A stretch of DNA of 64,000 bases. It comes from Trichostrongylus colubriformis (Eukaryota; Nematoda; Chromadorea; Rhabditida; Trichostrongylidae). Made by a program: the position numbers and the translations under genes. The notes under the pieces were generated by a model that saw nothing but the letters and a program-made list of their open reading frames with translations, searched no databases and was not told where the DNA came from. Below, one piece after another: positions 43,661-53,159 of the stretch; within the stretch, counting starts at the first letter, position 1, and each line of letters begins with the position of its first letter. Location: contig OZ022256.1 in NCBI GenBank assembly GCA_963978905.1, positions 21,763,743-21,827,742 of the forward strand, in the 5' to 3' direction.

Positions 43661-44239
43661 TTATGAGGATAAGGCCAGAAGGAAGGACGTGTTTTCCCTT
43701 TGAAAGTTTATGAAATTCCATAGCTGGTCACATCCAAGAAGTATTTCTGGTGGCTTAGCCTTCTCTTGGAGCGGAGTACTCAGAGCGATGCGCTTATCGC
43801 GAATGAATTGTAGATCTCTTTCTTCGAGGTATCCCTTACGATGGGTTTTTGTAAGATCGTCGTAAGTGTAAACACGTAAGTTGTGTTGAGTACTTGTGGA
43901 GACCCAGACACGTAGAGATGTGTCAATACATCTAATTTCTTTGGGAGGTTTTGCCCCGAATGTGTGTAGTCTCATTGTGATCACATCATTTTCAGGTGGA
44001 TTTAGTTCCTTCGCTAGATTTGCGTCAATGAATGATCGATCTGCACCCGTATCTAAGAGTACATGTATTCTGATCGACTCTTGTGTGCGTGGATGCACAG
44101 CGCTCTTGTGTGCGTGGATGCTATGCAAACTTCCTGTGAGAAAGAAAATTTGTTCAGTTTGGTTTTTCGGGATTTCTCTTACCCTCATCACTGTGAGGTC
44201 TGCAACTTCGTCCTCTCTGAGTTTTTCGTTTTCACACAT
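43661..44239 (-). CDS. BEL/Pao protease region
   Basis: A 192-codon open frame. VLLDTGADRSFIDANLA at about residues 60-75 carries the aspartic protease DTG motif. NDVITMRLHTFGAK and RIALSTPLQEKAKPPEILLGCDQLWNF follow, and the last part (ILLGCDQLW) is the conserved C-terminal protease block of BEL/Pao elements. It lies between the gag knuckles and the RT. Confidence 0.85.
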   Translation of the reverse strand: MCENEKLREDEVADLTVMRVREIPKNQTEQIFFLTGSLHSIHAHKSAVHPRTQESIRIHVLLDTGADRSFIDANLAKELNPPENDVITMRLHTFGAKPPKEIRCIDTSLRVWVSTSTQHNLRVYTYDDLTKTHRKGYLEERDLQFIRDKRIALSTPLQEKAKPPEILLGCDQLWNFINFQRENTSFLLALSS

Positions 44240-44350
44240 TGTGAAGTTTTGTTGAGCGCGTGGCGCTCTTCTTCTGTTGTCTTTTTTCCCATTCGCAAAA
44301 TTCTGTGATAGCGTACGTTCATCTCTTTGCGATACTATACGCTCTGTGTT

Positions 44351-45457
44351 CTATGGGTTTTGCGGTATTTGGAAACAAACTGAGGTATGGTGCTTTTTTC
44401 CGCATCTCATACATCCCTTACTTTTGCATTCAATAAAGGTGTGTCTTTTTGATCCACACCCTATACAGCGATTGAATTTCTTCAGAAGCTCTAAGCGCGC
44501 TTTCGGATTGGCTACTTTCAAGCATTCTGTTGACCAATGTTCACTGCTATCGCAGTAGAAGCAAAATGGCGAACGTTCCTTACTCGCTAATGCTGATTTT
44601 TGTGATGGTTCTATTGCACCGCGGGAGAATTCTTTTCTTTTTGGCATACACTTCTCGATTTCTTCCTCTTGTTTTATGACAGTGTCGAGTGTCGTCATTA
44701 GCTTCTTTATGGTCCACACCGCTCCTTGAGACATGGATACTTTTTCTTTCAGAGTCCTTCTCTGGATGGATGTAAACTTATATAATATCTTGGATAGATG
44801 CCAAGGGCTTTCCAAATTTTCACCATTGCTTTGTAGCTGTGTGGTGATTGCAGGCAGTTGATCAAAGAGCTTGCGTGATCCATCAACTGCGAGCTTTTGA
44901 CGTTCCAGCGCTCTAATTGTTGGTGAAGACTACTGGCAATATTCTGGACGTTTCCGTACTTTTCTTTCAGGAAAGTTACCACAGCGGCGTAATTTGCTGA
45001 AGTAACTTGGAAACGGGCGATAGATTCGCGTGCTTCTCCTTTCAACGCCTTCAAGAGGTAGTTGTATTTTTGTAAATCAGGAATCGGGAGTGAACGTACT
45101 GTTACGTCAAACAGCTCCCAGAAGCTATCCCATTGCCAGGCCTTCTCACTGAATTCCAGCAGCGGAAGTCGTGGAAGTTCTGCCATAGAAAGGTTTGCTC
45201 GTTGTGAAGTTGATCTCACTTCACTTCCAGTGCGTTCTTGCGTGTACAAATGCTGTTTGTTGACTTCCAACTTCAAAATCTTCAACTTTTGTCATGACTT
45301 CCTGTGCGTTAGTAATGTATTCCAGGACCTTTTTCTCTTCTTTCTTTGAAATAGAGTTTTTGAGGTTATCTGCAGCTGCAGTGAACCCATAAAGCGCCTT
45401 TTCAAAAGCGTTTTGACGAGTTTTAATCTCTACTGCTGCGCTATGGATACTTCCCAT
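44351..45457 (-). pseudogene. BEL/Pao gag with zinc knuckles, two frameshifts
   Basis: The first frame starts at the ATG at 45457 (MGSIHSAAVEIKTRQNAFEK) and ends at 45221. The second (44749-45285) has LPRLPLLEFSEKAWQWDSFW and YLLKALKGEARESI, a DUF1759-like capsid region. The third (44351-44815) holds CFYCDSSEHWSTEC, CIGCGSKRHTFIEC and CMRCGKKHHTSVC, three CCHC knuckles. The pieces overlap as if separated by single-base indels. Confidence 0.85.
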
Positions 45458-45859
45458 CCTACACTTTCTTTGATATCTTCGGTTTGCACATCACTTACTG
45501 AGGCATACTTAAATAATAGTTCCGATAGAGCGTTACAGTGCTTTGTCAAAACCCCTTTCCGAACCTTCAATGTTGTAGTCACTGTTTGGTATAAGTTTCA
45601 ATAGTGGAACTTGACGAGAGACTGATTTGCGTTAAAGTGATGTTCTGATCAACCTATATGCACCGATACGCAGGTAGTAACTGTGATCAAATGTGAGAGA
45701 GAAGTGTTATTCCAAGGCTAAAGGAAGTGTATCCTAGTTAGGAAGGATGCCTCCAATATGCACTACAACGATTTGTAATGCTCACCTGTCTCCTTCCTGC
45801 TTGTCCAGTGGCAGTGGCTGTACTTGCTCAGGCTTCGTGCTGATGCCGATGCACCAGTT

Positions 45860-46135
45860 TGTGGCGTCGATAGGAGGTGTCGATGATGAACAACGAGGCA
45901 ACAATAACTTTATCAAACAACCAAATCCTTAAATACCGGCCCATATCATATCAATGTGGTCTTCTTATCAATCCACTTTGTAATCCCAATTTCTTGATGC
46001 CATTGATATGAGCCGGCCTTCCTTGAACAGGAAAGAAAATAACGAACAAAACAGTTTCTGAACATGTTATAAGAATGTGCAGACTCCTGTGAACAGTATT
46101 TGACCATTTTATCACATTTCATCACGTCTGTGATA
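45860..46135 (-). repeat. BEL/Pao 5' LTR
   Basis: 276 bp, matching the left LTR. The element's sense transcript would start in this LTR, which lies at the right end because the element is on the minus strand. Confidence 0.9.
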
Positions 46136-46189
46136 ACCTAGGCGTTGCCTCAGTTGGCGTATACTGTGTTTATCTGCTTGGAGGTTGTT

Positions 46190-46250
46190 AACAAGTCTTT
46201 ATTGGCTGACGTTCCGGCGAGTTCGCCTTTTTCGAAGCCTGAAAGGGGGA
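46190..46250 (-). repeat. Penelope-like element end, remnant
   Basis: On the minus strand, CTTCGAAAAAGGCGAACTCGCC is followed by GGAACGTCAGCCAATAAAGA. The hairpin GGCG/CGCC and the end GGAACGTCAGCCAATAAAGA closely parallel the hammerhead region of the intact element at 62281-62330 (GAAACGTTAGGCCAATAAAGG). No RT sequence adjoins. Confidence 0.5.
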
Positions 46251-46639
46251 GGAAGTCAAGTCATGACTTATTCGACCAAATATCTTAGACATACCTTACT
46301 AGAAATTCTATGTCACCTTAGAACACCCGCAAATAATAGAGAAAATACCGTACCTTCACCAGATTCACAAGATCGACTGCCACCGACAGAGATTCCGAAC
46401 TGGATGAGTTCAGAGTCTCGGTTGAAGAGCTTTATATGGGATGCATGTTCTCGCGTAATTACCAGACATCCTCCCCTCCGCTTAATTTTTGGATCCACAG
46501 TGCCTCAAGGGTCTTGCGCGCCATTATTCAAGATCTCCGCGTCAATGTCTCATCCGTGACCTCAAAGTCCTGTGGGATTTTGGGATTTTTGCCTGTGGCA
46601 ACCAAAAGGGGTCGATACGCGTGATCTGGTCTTACGCTG

Positions 46640-48893
46640 CTTGAATGTCGCCAAAGTAATGGAAGTGTTTTTTCTCTTCCAGCCCTTACTACCTTTTGTA
46701 TTTTTGAAGGGAGAGTGAGGTGGTGTAGAAGGCGCCGTAACACAGTCAAGGATTCAAATTCCATTGAGCCCCGTCCGGGCCAAAGCATGAGTACCTTCTA
46801 TCCTTCAAGCCGGTCGAGTTAAAATCAGGTACTCAGGTGAAGGTGAAAGCGCTGACCTGAGCAATGGTGCCCATTCCAGTGCCCAGTTTGAAATGGCAGC
46901 GAAATGGCGCACCTCGGAAGAGTGTGATGAGAAAGGGCACCCTTCAAAGTGGAAAAAACAAAGCTCGTTTCTTCAGGCTTTCCGTGATATTTAAAGCGAA
47001 ATATACTTGATGAGAAAGAAGTAGTAAAGGGTATCGTCTGGAGCTTTTACAAAGACCAACCTCACTAGGATGCCCCATGTGAACGACTTGCCCTCGGAGG
47101 GATAGTGGTCTGCGCAAACCGATCCGATATGTCGGTGACAAAGCGAAAGAGCGAATCCTCTGGCCCTAAGCAAGTATGGCGCAAATTCTGCGATTCTCAG
47201 GAATCAGATGCTCAGTCCAAGTCGTAGATTCCAAAGAAAGGAAAGCGGTTAGCGACGCCGCTAGCCATTGCTTTACGATCGCTCTTGTAAAATCACCCTT
47301 AACAACATCATCACGACACCTGCAGCAGTTGAAAGAGTGCACCAGACGAGCCCCGGATACACGGTACTGAGTACCTGTTTCGCCGTCCACCGGTACGTGA
47401 GTACGTAAAATGACATCTCTACAAGCACACAGCATCACGTTTACCGATAGTTTATTACATCAAACTAATATATACAAGAAATAAATATGTGTGGGGCTTC
47501 AGCTCAAAAAAGAATCGTAAAACGTTTCTGACAGGATTCCTTACAAAGAGGTCACGCTGCAATCAGATGAGTCGACTTACTTTCTTGGGACAGTAGATCC
47601 TTAGTAAGTATTCGAGTTGCCTTCATTTGCGCTGCTGCAAGGCGCCATCACTATGCTACACGTGCTCGAACCCACGCTAGCCACGCCACACGAGCTCTTT
47701 TTTGATTATCTGAGCCAAAAGGGCGGAATTCATGTACCTGCAACTACCCAGGCACTTTTGCACTTTTTGTTCCCCACGCTACACCTGCTTGTATTTACGT
47801 AAATCCCACCTCTTTAGCTCAAATAATCAGGAAAAGAGCTCGTGTGTCATGGGTAGCGTGGGTTCGAACAGATGTAGCATCGTGATGGCGCCTTGTAGCA
47901 GCCCAAATGAAGGGAACTGTGATACTTACTAAGAATCTACTGTTCCAAGAAAGTAAGTCGACTCATCTGATTGCAGCGTGACCTCTTTGGAAGGGACCCT
48001 GTCAGATACGTTTTACGATTTTTGAGCTGAAGCCCACACATATTTAATTCTTGTATATATTAGTTTGATGTAACAAACTATTGGTAAATGTAATGTTATG
48101 TGCTTGTAGAGATGTCATTTTACGTACTACTTTGGTGGACGGCGAAACAGGTACTCAGTACCGTGTATCCGGGGCTCGTCTGGTACACTGTTTTAACTGC
48201 TGCAGATGTCGTGATGGTGTTGTTAAGGATGATTCTACAAGGGCGATCGTAAAGCAATGGCTAGCGGCGTCGCTAACCGCTTTCCTTTCTTTGGAATCTA
48301 CGACTATGACTAAGCGCATCTGATTCTTGAAACTTGTAGAATTTGCGCCATAATTGTTTAGGGCCAGAGGATTCGCTCTTTCTCTTTGTCACCGAAATAT
48401 CGGATCGGTTCGCGCAGACCTCTATCCTTCCGAGGGCAAGTCGTGCACATGGGGCATCCTAGTGAGCTTGGTCTTTGTAAAAGCTCTAGCGGGTACCTTT
48501 TACTACTTCTTTCTCATCAAATATATTTCGCTTTAAATAGCACGGGAAGCCTCAAGAAACAAGCTTTGTTTTTTCCACATTTGAAGGGTGCCCTTTTTCA
48601 TCACACTCTTCCGAGGTGCGCCATTTCGCTTCCATTTCAAACTGGGCACTGGAATGGGCACCATTGCTCAGATCAGCGCTTTTACCTTCACCTATGTACC
48701 TGATACTAACTCGAACGGCTTGAAGGATGGAAGGTACTCATGCATTGGCCTGGGAGGGGCTCAACGGAATTTGTATCCTTGACTGTGTTAGTGAAGCGGC
48801 GCCTTCTACACCACCTCTCTCTCCCCTTCAAAAATACAAAAGGTAGTAAGGGCAGGAAGAGAAGAAAACACTTCCAATAACTTAAGGCAGCTG
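46640..48893. repeat. Large palindrome, two 1.08-kb arms with 101-bp spacer
   Basis: Bases 46640-47715 are matched in inverted orientation by 47817-48893, with an estimated identity near 85-90%. Paired landmarks are TTTTGTATTTTTGAAGGGAG and its complement near the outer ends, CACCTCGGAAGAGTGTGATG, ACCGGTACGTGAGTACGTAA versus its diverged partner, and GAGCTCTTTTTTGATTATC near the centre. Each arm holds a tRNA-like SINE piece near its outer end (GGTGGTGTAGAAGGCGCCG; B-box-like GATTCAAATTCC). The transcript would form a very long hairpin. It could be a foldback transposon or an inverted duplication. No transposase or target duplication was identified. Confidence 0.9.
47166..47438 (-). CDS. Conserved frame in the left palindrome arm (partner at 48081-48323, plus)
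   Basis: The left arm (minus, 90 codons) and the right arm (plus, 80 codons) both keep a frame encoding CACRDVILRT, VDGETGTQYRVSGARLVH, FNCCRCRD and TRAIVKQWLAASLTAFL. The product would have CXC, CCRC and similar cysteines, but I recognise no family. Frame preservation in both arms could reflect a common origin in a coding sequence or simply low divergence. Whether either copy is transcribed is unknown. Confidence 0.35.
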   Translation of the reverse strand: MMLCACRDVILRTHVPVDGETGTQYRVSGARLVHSFNCCRCRDDVVKGDFTRAIVKQWLAASLTAFLSLESTTWTEHLIPENRRICAILA

Positions 48894-48894
48894 T

Positions 48895-49164
48895 ATGGAG
48901 CAATCGGAAAAGTCAGTTGTTTCAGGTGTCCTACTACATGCCTCTCCGGATACAGTTGAACCTCAGGATTTCAGGTGCTGCACAACATCTTGTGAAATCG
49001 TCTGCCCAAGCTCAGTAGCAGACCAGATGCACACCTTACAGAAGCTCAGTAGCAGACCAGATGCACTACGCCTGTTGAAAGAGGATATTGAGACAGCGAA
49101 AGCAGTGATCCCATCTTCTGCTGCTCTGTGTGATGATGATAACAGTGATAGAGACGTTTCATAA
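48895..49164 (+). CDS. Possible terminal exon of a host gene
   Basis: An 89-codon frame starting next to the right palindrome arm. It encodes VEPQDFRCCTTSCEIVCPSS and a repeated segment (LSSRPDALRLLKEDIE), and ends DDDNSDRDVS before TAA. A 36-bp near-repeat inside it (GCTCAGTAGCAGACCAGATGC, twice from about 49011) argues that part is duplicated. There is no family match. The frame may start upstream by splicing. Confidence 0.3.
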   Translation: MEQSEKSVVSGVLLHASPDTVEPQDFRCCTTSCEIVCPSSVADQMHTLQKLSSRPDALRLLKEDIETAKAVIPSSAALCDDDNSDRDVS

Positions 49165-49265
49165 GGCTTTGATTTCTATTTGAACATTGCACATTAAACC
49201 ATTTACATGCGTTTCATAAGGCTTTGATTTCTATTTGAACATTGCACATTAAACCATTTACATGC
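49156..49265. repeat. Perfect 55-bp tandem duplication
   Basis: GTTTCATAAGGCTTTGATTT onward is repeated at a spacing of 55 bp without any mismatch seen, ending CCATTTACATGC in both copies. It overlaps the stop codon of the frame at 48895-49164. Confidence 0.95.
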
Positions 49266-49299
49266 ACCACTGCAGCAAATTTATAACACGTTCAACAAC

Positions 49300-49425
49300 G
49301 ATTGAGACTCCAAAATATTTATTCAAAAACTCGAAAAACTCCTCAAAAGTTCCGAACATTTTCGAAAATATTTTCACGATATTTCGGCGTTTAACGACTT
49401 CTTCAGGCCTGAAACTGTGGAAGTT
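49300..49425 (-). ncRNA. Hammerhead-like motif of a Penelope-like remnant
   Basis: On the minus strand GGCCTGAAGAAGTCG is followed by TTAAACGCCGAAATATCGTGAA. The order CTGAAGA, helix-forming segment, GAAA corresponds to hammerhead ribozyme core elements known from Penelope-like element ends. Stem II has one mismatch in my pairing. The adjoining frame at 49417-49665 (plus) is of unknown nature. Confidence 0.4.
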
Positions 49426-49669
49426 AGCTGTATTATAAGATATACGTTGTATATCACTGCTTATGGCCCCGTCTCAAAAACTTTTTGGCGTGATCACCCT
49501 GCCAAAAGACGTATGGTGCAGAAAATGAAGAACCCACCCGGTTGCACCCTTAAAAAGTCTAGGACGCTATGTGACTTGGTCGACAAAAGACTCTTCCACC
49601 CGCGAAGAATGTATGAGCGCCTGTCAAGAGCTCCTTTATGCGAGTGCGGGCATAGCGACATTTAACCGA

Positions 49670-52384
49670 CAAACAAACAAGTTCCAGCACTAATATGTAA
49701 GGCTGTGACAATAACAATAGAGCTGTGAAATCGCTCTCTGTTCAGAATTGAACCTTCTTATTTCAGACTTATCGAGACGCCATCAATCAACCTTCCCGCA
49801 GACTTCGGTGATATCGAGACGCTCAGAGAAGGCGGTTCCGCGGTCGGCGGTCGAAAAATAGACTGCACGTCGGTCCTCTTATAGTTTTGTTTGTCAACTA
49901 TTTTTCATTCTTTCTATTTATGAGATACTGCAACAATTCGTTGCAATTGGACCCAATACAACAGTTTCATACGACAACACTCTCTCTAGTGGCATCTCTT
50001 TTCATACTTTGTCCTTTCGTGCTTTTTTGGATGTGTACCCCTACGCCATGGATTTTTGAATTTGTACCAGCATGATGCTTTTGAGCTAGGAGTGCCATGT
50101 AGATGGGTCCTGGAGCGATAATCATGACGAATTCCTTATTTTGGGGTTCGATTCCTGACGTGTAGGTGCTCCCTTATTCTCCGCTTCAATCCCCCCATTA
50201 ACCACCAGTTCTTCGGAATATCATAATGTTCTCGTTTCATTGTGAGTTGGCGGAAAATTTCGTCACATTTTTTTTCTAGACAAACTGACAATATCTTTCC
50301 CCAGCGTTTGAGCAGCTTATGTGCGTCATCCTTGTGTATGGCAGGATCCGCCGGCACCGAATTATGAACGCGGCCTTGCGTTTAGGCTGACGATGAGCTA
50401 GCCATTGCTCCACCGTCGTCTGCCCTCTCAGTGACGAGGAAGAGCAAATCAAGCAGTTCACGTCGTACCGTGACCGAAACGAGGATATCACCGGGACGTC
50501 TATGAATAAGGGCGCAGGTCATCTGAATCCTTCCGGCCGGGTGATTTTCCGCGAGCACGATCTACAAATGCCAGTAGTCAAAAGGCATAAAGTACAAGCT
50601 ATACAAAGGGTGAAGACGACTGTCTGCCCACAATGCATGTGTTCCGCATTGAATTTTCTTGCGATACGGATTCAGGTGGATTCCAAGTTATGATTTCAAC
50701 AAAGATTCTTCCATCTCTATTCAAAGATCTTCGTTGCCTGGGAATTGACAATGATGGAATTCCATGTACAGGTCACGCGAGGAGGCTTCCTTATCGCGCG
50801 GCAATTCACAGCGAAATCAGTGAAGAACTAATCGCGCGCAGTGAACCATTTCGAGTGTCCTGCCGTACATCTGCATTTTCCTCGTACAGAACTTCTTAGT
50901 GGATTGGTTATGGGGTAGCCGTATGGATCCAGTTGTCTATGAAACCTCATACCTATATATATATACCTCTGCCTTTGGCGTTTGATGTATCGAGCGTGAT
51001 TTCATCAAGTCACAGCTTATTAGAGTGTGTTTAGATGAAGGTCTGGATTGAATTTTCTGATTACAGAAAAGGTTATCACTTCCAATGAAGAGCTGTTGCT
51101 TGTACAACCCATCGAGTTGTGCTTTTGCAGCTTCACTGTCAAGCAGAAATGGTGAAAGGTTGGTCTGAAGCTGTACAGACGCTACAATAGGGAACAAGGA
51201 GAGCCTTTGTGCTCAAAAAGAGAAAGATTAGAAATAGATGGGCACTTCTGGCAGAAGGGAAATTACCTAGGGTGTTACTGTTAATATTACCAGTAAAAAA
51301 CTGCCGAATTCAACAGGATTTGCAATTTTGAAGAAGCGTGAGAAATCTTTTCCGCAAATCTAGTACATACAAGTGGAAAACAGCGAAGCTGCAAAGGCGC
51401 AACTCTATGGGTTGTTCAAGCGACAGCTCTTCATTCATATCCACGAAAAACAGCAAAAAAAGAGAGACGAACAAAGTTAATGCAATATGATTGCAATGTA
51501 GTTAAATACAATTGCTACTTTGTTTACCTGAACGTGCCCCAATGTGTTCATTGTTCACCTAAAAAATCAACATTCAAAGAGTATTCACTGATCACTCGCA
51601 CCGTGCAACACCCTCTCAATCTTATCTGCCACTTGCAGCAGGAGACCAGTGCATGGCGGATCCTCAAAGCGGAAGCCACAGATGTATGTGCCACTTATAG
51701 CCACACGAGATCATCTTGAAAGGCCCACCCCTCCAACGGCATCTATTGCCTTTCCAGTCACATCTACTGCGAAGGTAGTGGGCATGGCGCACACTCAGAG
51801 CCAGGATGGCGAATGGTGTGGTGATGATCACGCATTGCTAATAGGACATTTGTTGAGAAAGCATAGGACTGCTTCCAAAGAGTATTGAACGCTCTCTGTG
51901 CGACGCTGTCGTGCTCTTGATTGCAAAAAATTTTCCTCGACATTTCCTCGACTCAAATATCTCAAAATCCGAGCAGCGTACAAAAGAGTTCAGATGCGCA
52001 TTAGGAAGAACGAAGTCTCAAGTTTTAGAAAAACTCATGTGGTTGCAAAACATTCAGCACGAGAAAATTTATAACTGTTAGATCAAAAACCTGCATGCGA
52101 TTTCCATTTTCCTTGACAAATCCTCGACTCGCGCATCTCTCGCAGTTTTGAACAAAAAAAAGTTTTGGGCAAAAAAATATTCATTAGAAACAGCGAACCT
52201 AGTTTTCCCCAAAAACCTGATTTGTTCCCAAATGATGAGCAATGAGGAAAGTGATCGTTAAAACAAGGTCAACTTTTGCGATTTTCAGGCGTTTTTGTCG
52301 GTTAGCGTGCTTCAGTTAGCGCGCTCCAGTTGGCGCGCAGCGACGCAGCCGGAGGCTTTCGCTACTTGCTTTTCTTACAGCGAT
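49670..52384. other. No confident gene; small repeats
   Basis: A small inverted repeat pairs about 51075-51150 with 51365-51440; both sides encode SEAAKAQL followed by GL and QLFI on opposite strands. The frames at 50633-50899 and 51649-51888 (plus) have no recognisable family. The segment 51930-52350 has internal near-repeats (TCCTCGACT and GTTAGCGTGCTTCAGTTAGC). No gene call is justified. Confidence 0.4.
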
Positions 52385-52915
52385 TTCGAGGTTTTTTCAT
52401 TTCGTAGTTGATGTTTTACTTGCTTTTTCAAGATTTGTCGATTTGCTCACACACTCGCCTTTCAGTTTACCCATATATGTTTATTCGTTTTTTTTTCAGG
52501 TCCGTTGAAGAAGTGGCTGATTGGTTGAGAGAAAATGTTCAGAAAATGAGGTTTATTGTTTTTATCTCGTTCTTTATGTTTAATATTGCTCACTCGTTCT
52601 TATGTTTTTCTTTTTTCTTAAATTTTCGCGTTTTACTTTACCCATATGTGTTAAGTTGTGCTTTTTTTTCCAAGTCCATTGAAGAAGTGATCGATTAGAT
52701 CGAGAATCGAGATTAATATTTGGAAAAATAGGTTTGTTGTTTTCTTTTTATTCATCATGTTTGATATTGCCTAGTTATTCTTATAGTGCCGTTTTTTCTC
52801 AAATTTTCGCATTTCATTTTACCTCCATAGGTTTAGTCCTGCATTTTTCCATCATTGGAGAAGTACCCGAGTAAATCGGAAGAAGCTGTTTAAAAAAAGA
52901 GGTTTTTTGTTTTTA
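52385..52915 (+). repeat. Tandem array of exon-like modules, about 190 bp, three units
   Basis: Three diverged units each contain TTTTGTTTTTAT-like AT-rich sequence, an ATTTTCGCGTTTTACTTTACC-like block (ATTTTCGCATTTCATTTTACC in another unit), and a T-tract that in the first unit ends TTTTTTTTCAG. The T-tract is followed by a short segment near CCGTTGAAGAAGTGGCTGATT. In the first unit the segment would be a spliced exon coding for SVEEVADWLRENVQKM, with a GT after it. Later units have stops (for example IEEVID then a stop). Confidence 0.6.
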
Positions 52916-53120
52916 AATCTGGTGATCCATATTGTGTTACGCTGGCTTACAATAAATATGTTTTGTTTTGTTTCGGTGAAGCTGTTCATATCATCTCATT
53001 TACTTGAAGGGTATCAATGAAGCAGGGTATCAATGAAGCAGCCATAGTAAATGATGATGAAGATATGGTAACAAGCGATAGCGAAGACTATAAATGATCA
53101 GTTAGCCGTTAGTGTGTTTC

Positions 53121-53153
53121 AGTTGAGTTGAGTTGAGTTGAGTTGAGTTGAGT
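53121..53153 (+). repeat. Microsatellite (AGTTG)n
   Basis: About six perfect copies of AGTTG in a row, ending AGTAATAAAG. The sequence just before it (GTTAGTGTGTTTCAGTT) resembles 52299-52316, on the other side of the exon-like array. Confidence 0.95.
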
Positions 53154-53159
53154 AATAAA

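Larger units (their letters stand above)
37858..46135 (-). mobile_element. BEL/Pao LTR retrotransposon, full length
   Basis: The 8,278-bp element on the minus strand has LTRs of 274 and 276 bp and exact 5-bp target duplications ACCTA at 37853-37857 and 46136-46140. Order from the right end is gag (DUF1759-like plus knuckles), protease, RT, RNase H, integrase with a DUF5641-like tail, then an additional ORF before the left LTR. Frames carry several shifts and stops, so it is probably not autonomous now. The extra ORF after pol takes up about 1.7 kb. Confidence 0.92.

Noticed and set aside
46185..46559. Plus-strand frame with VPQGS, similar to LINE RT motif B
   Set aside because: Only this one short motif fits. 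No FxDD motif or other RT block lies at the right distance, so it is probably chance.
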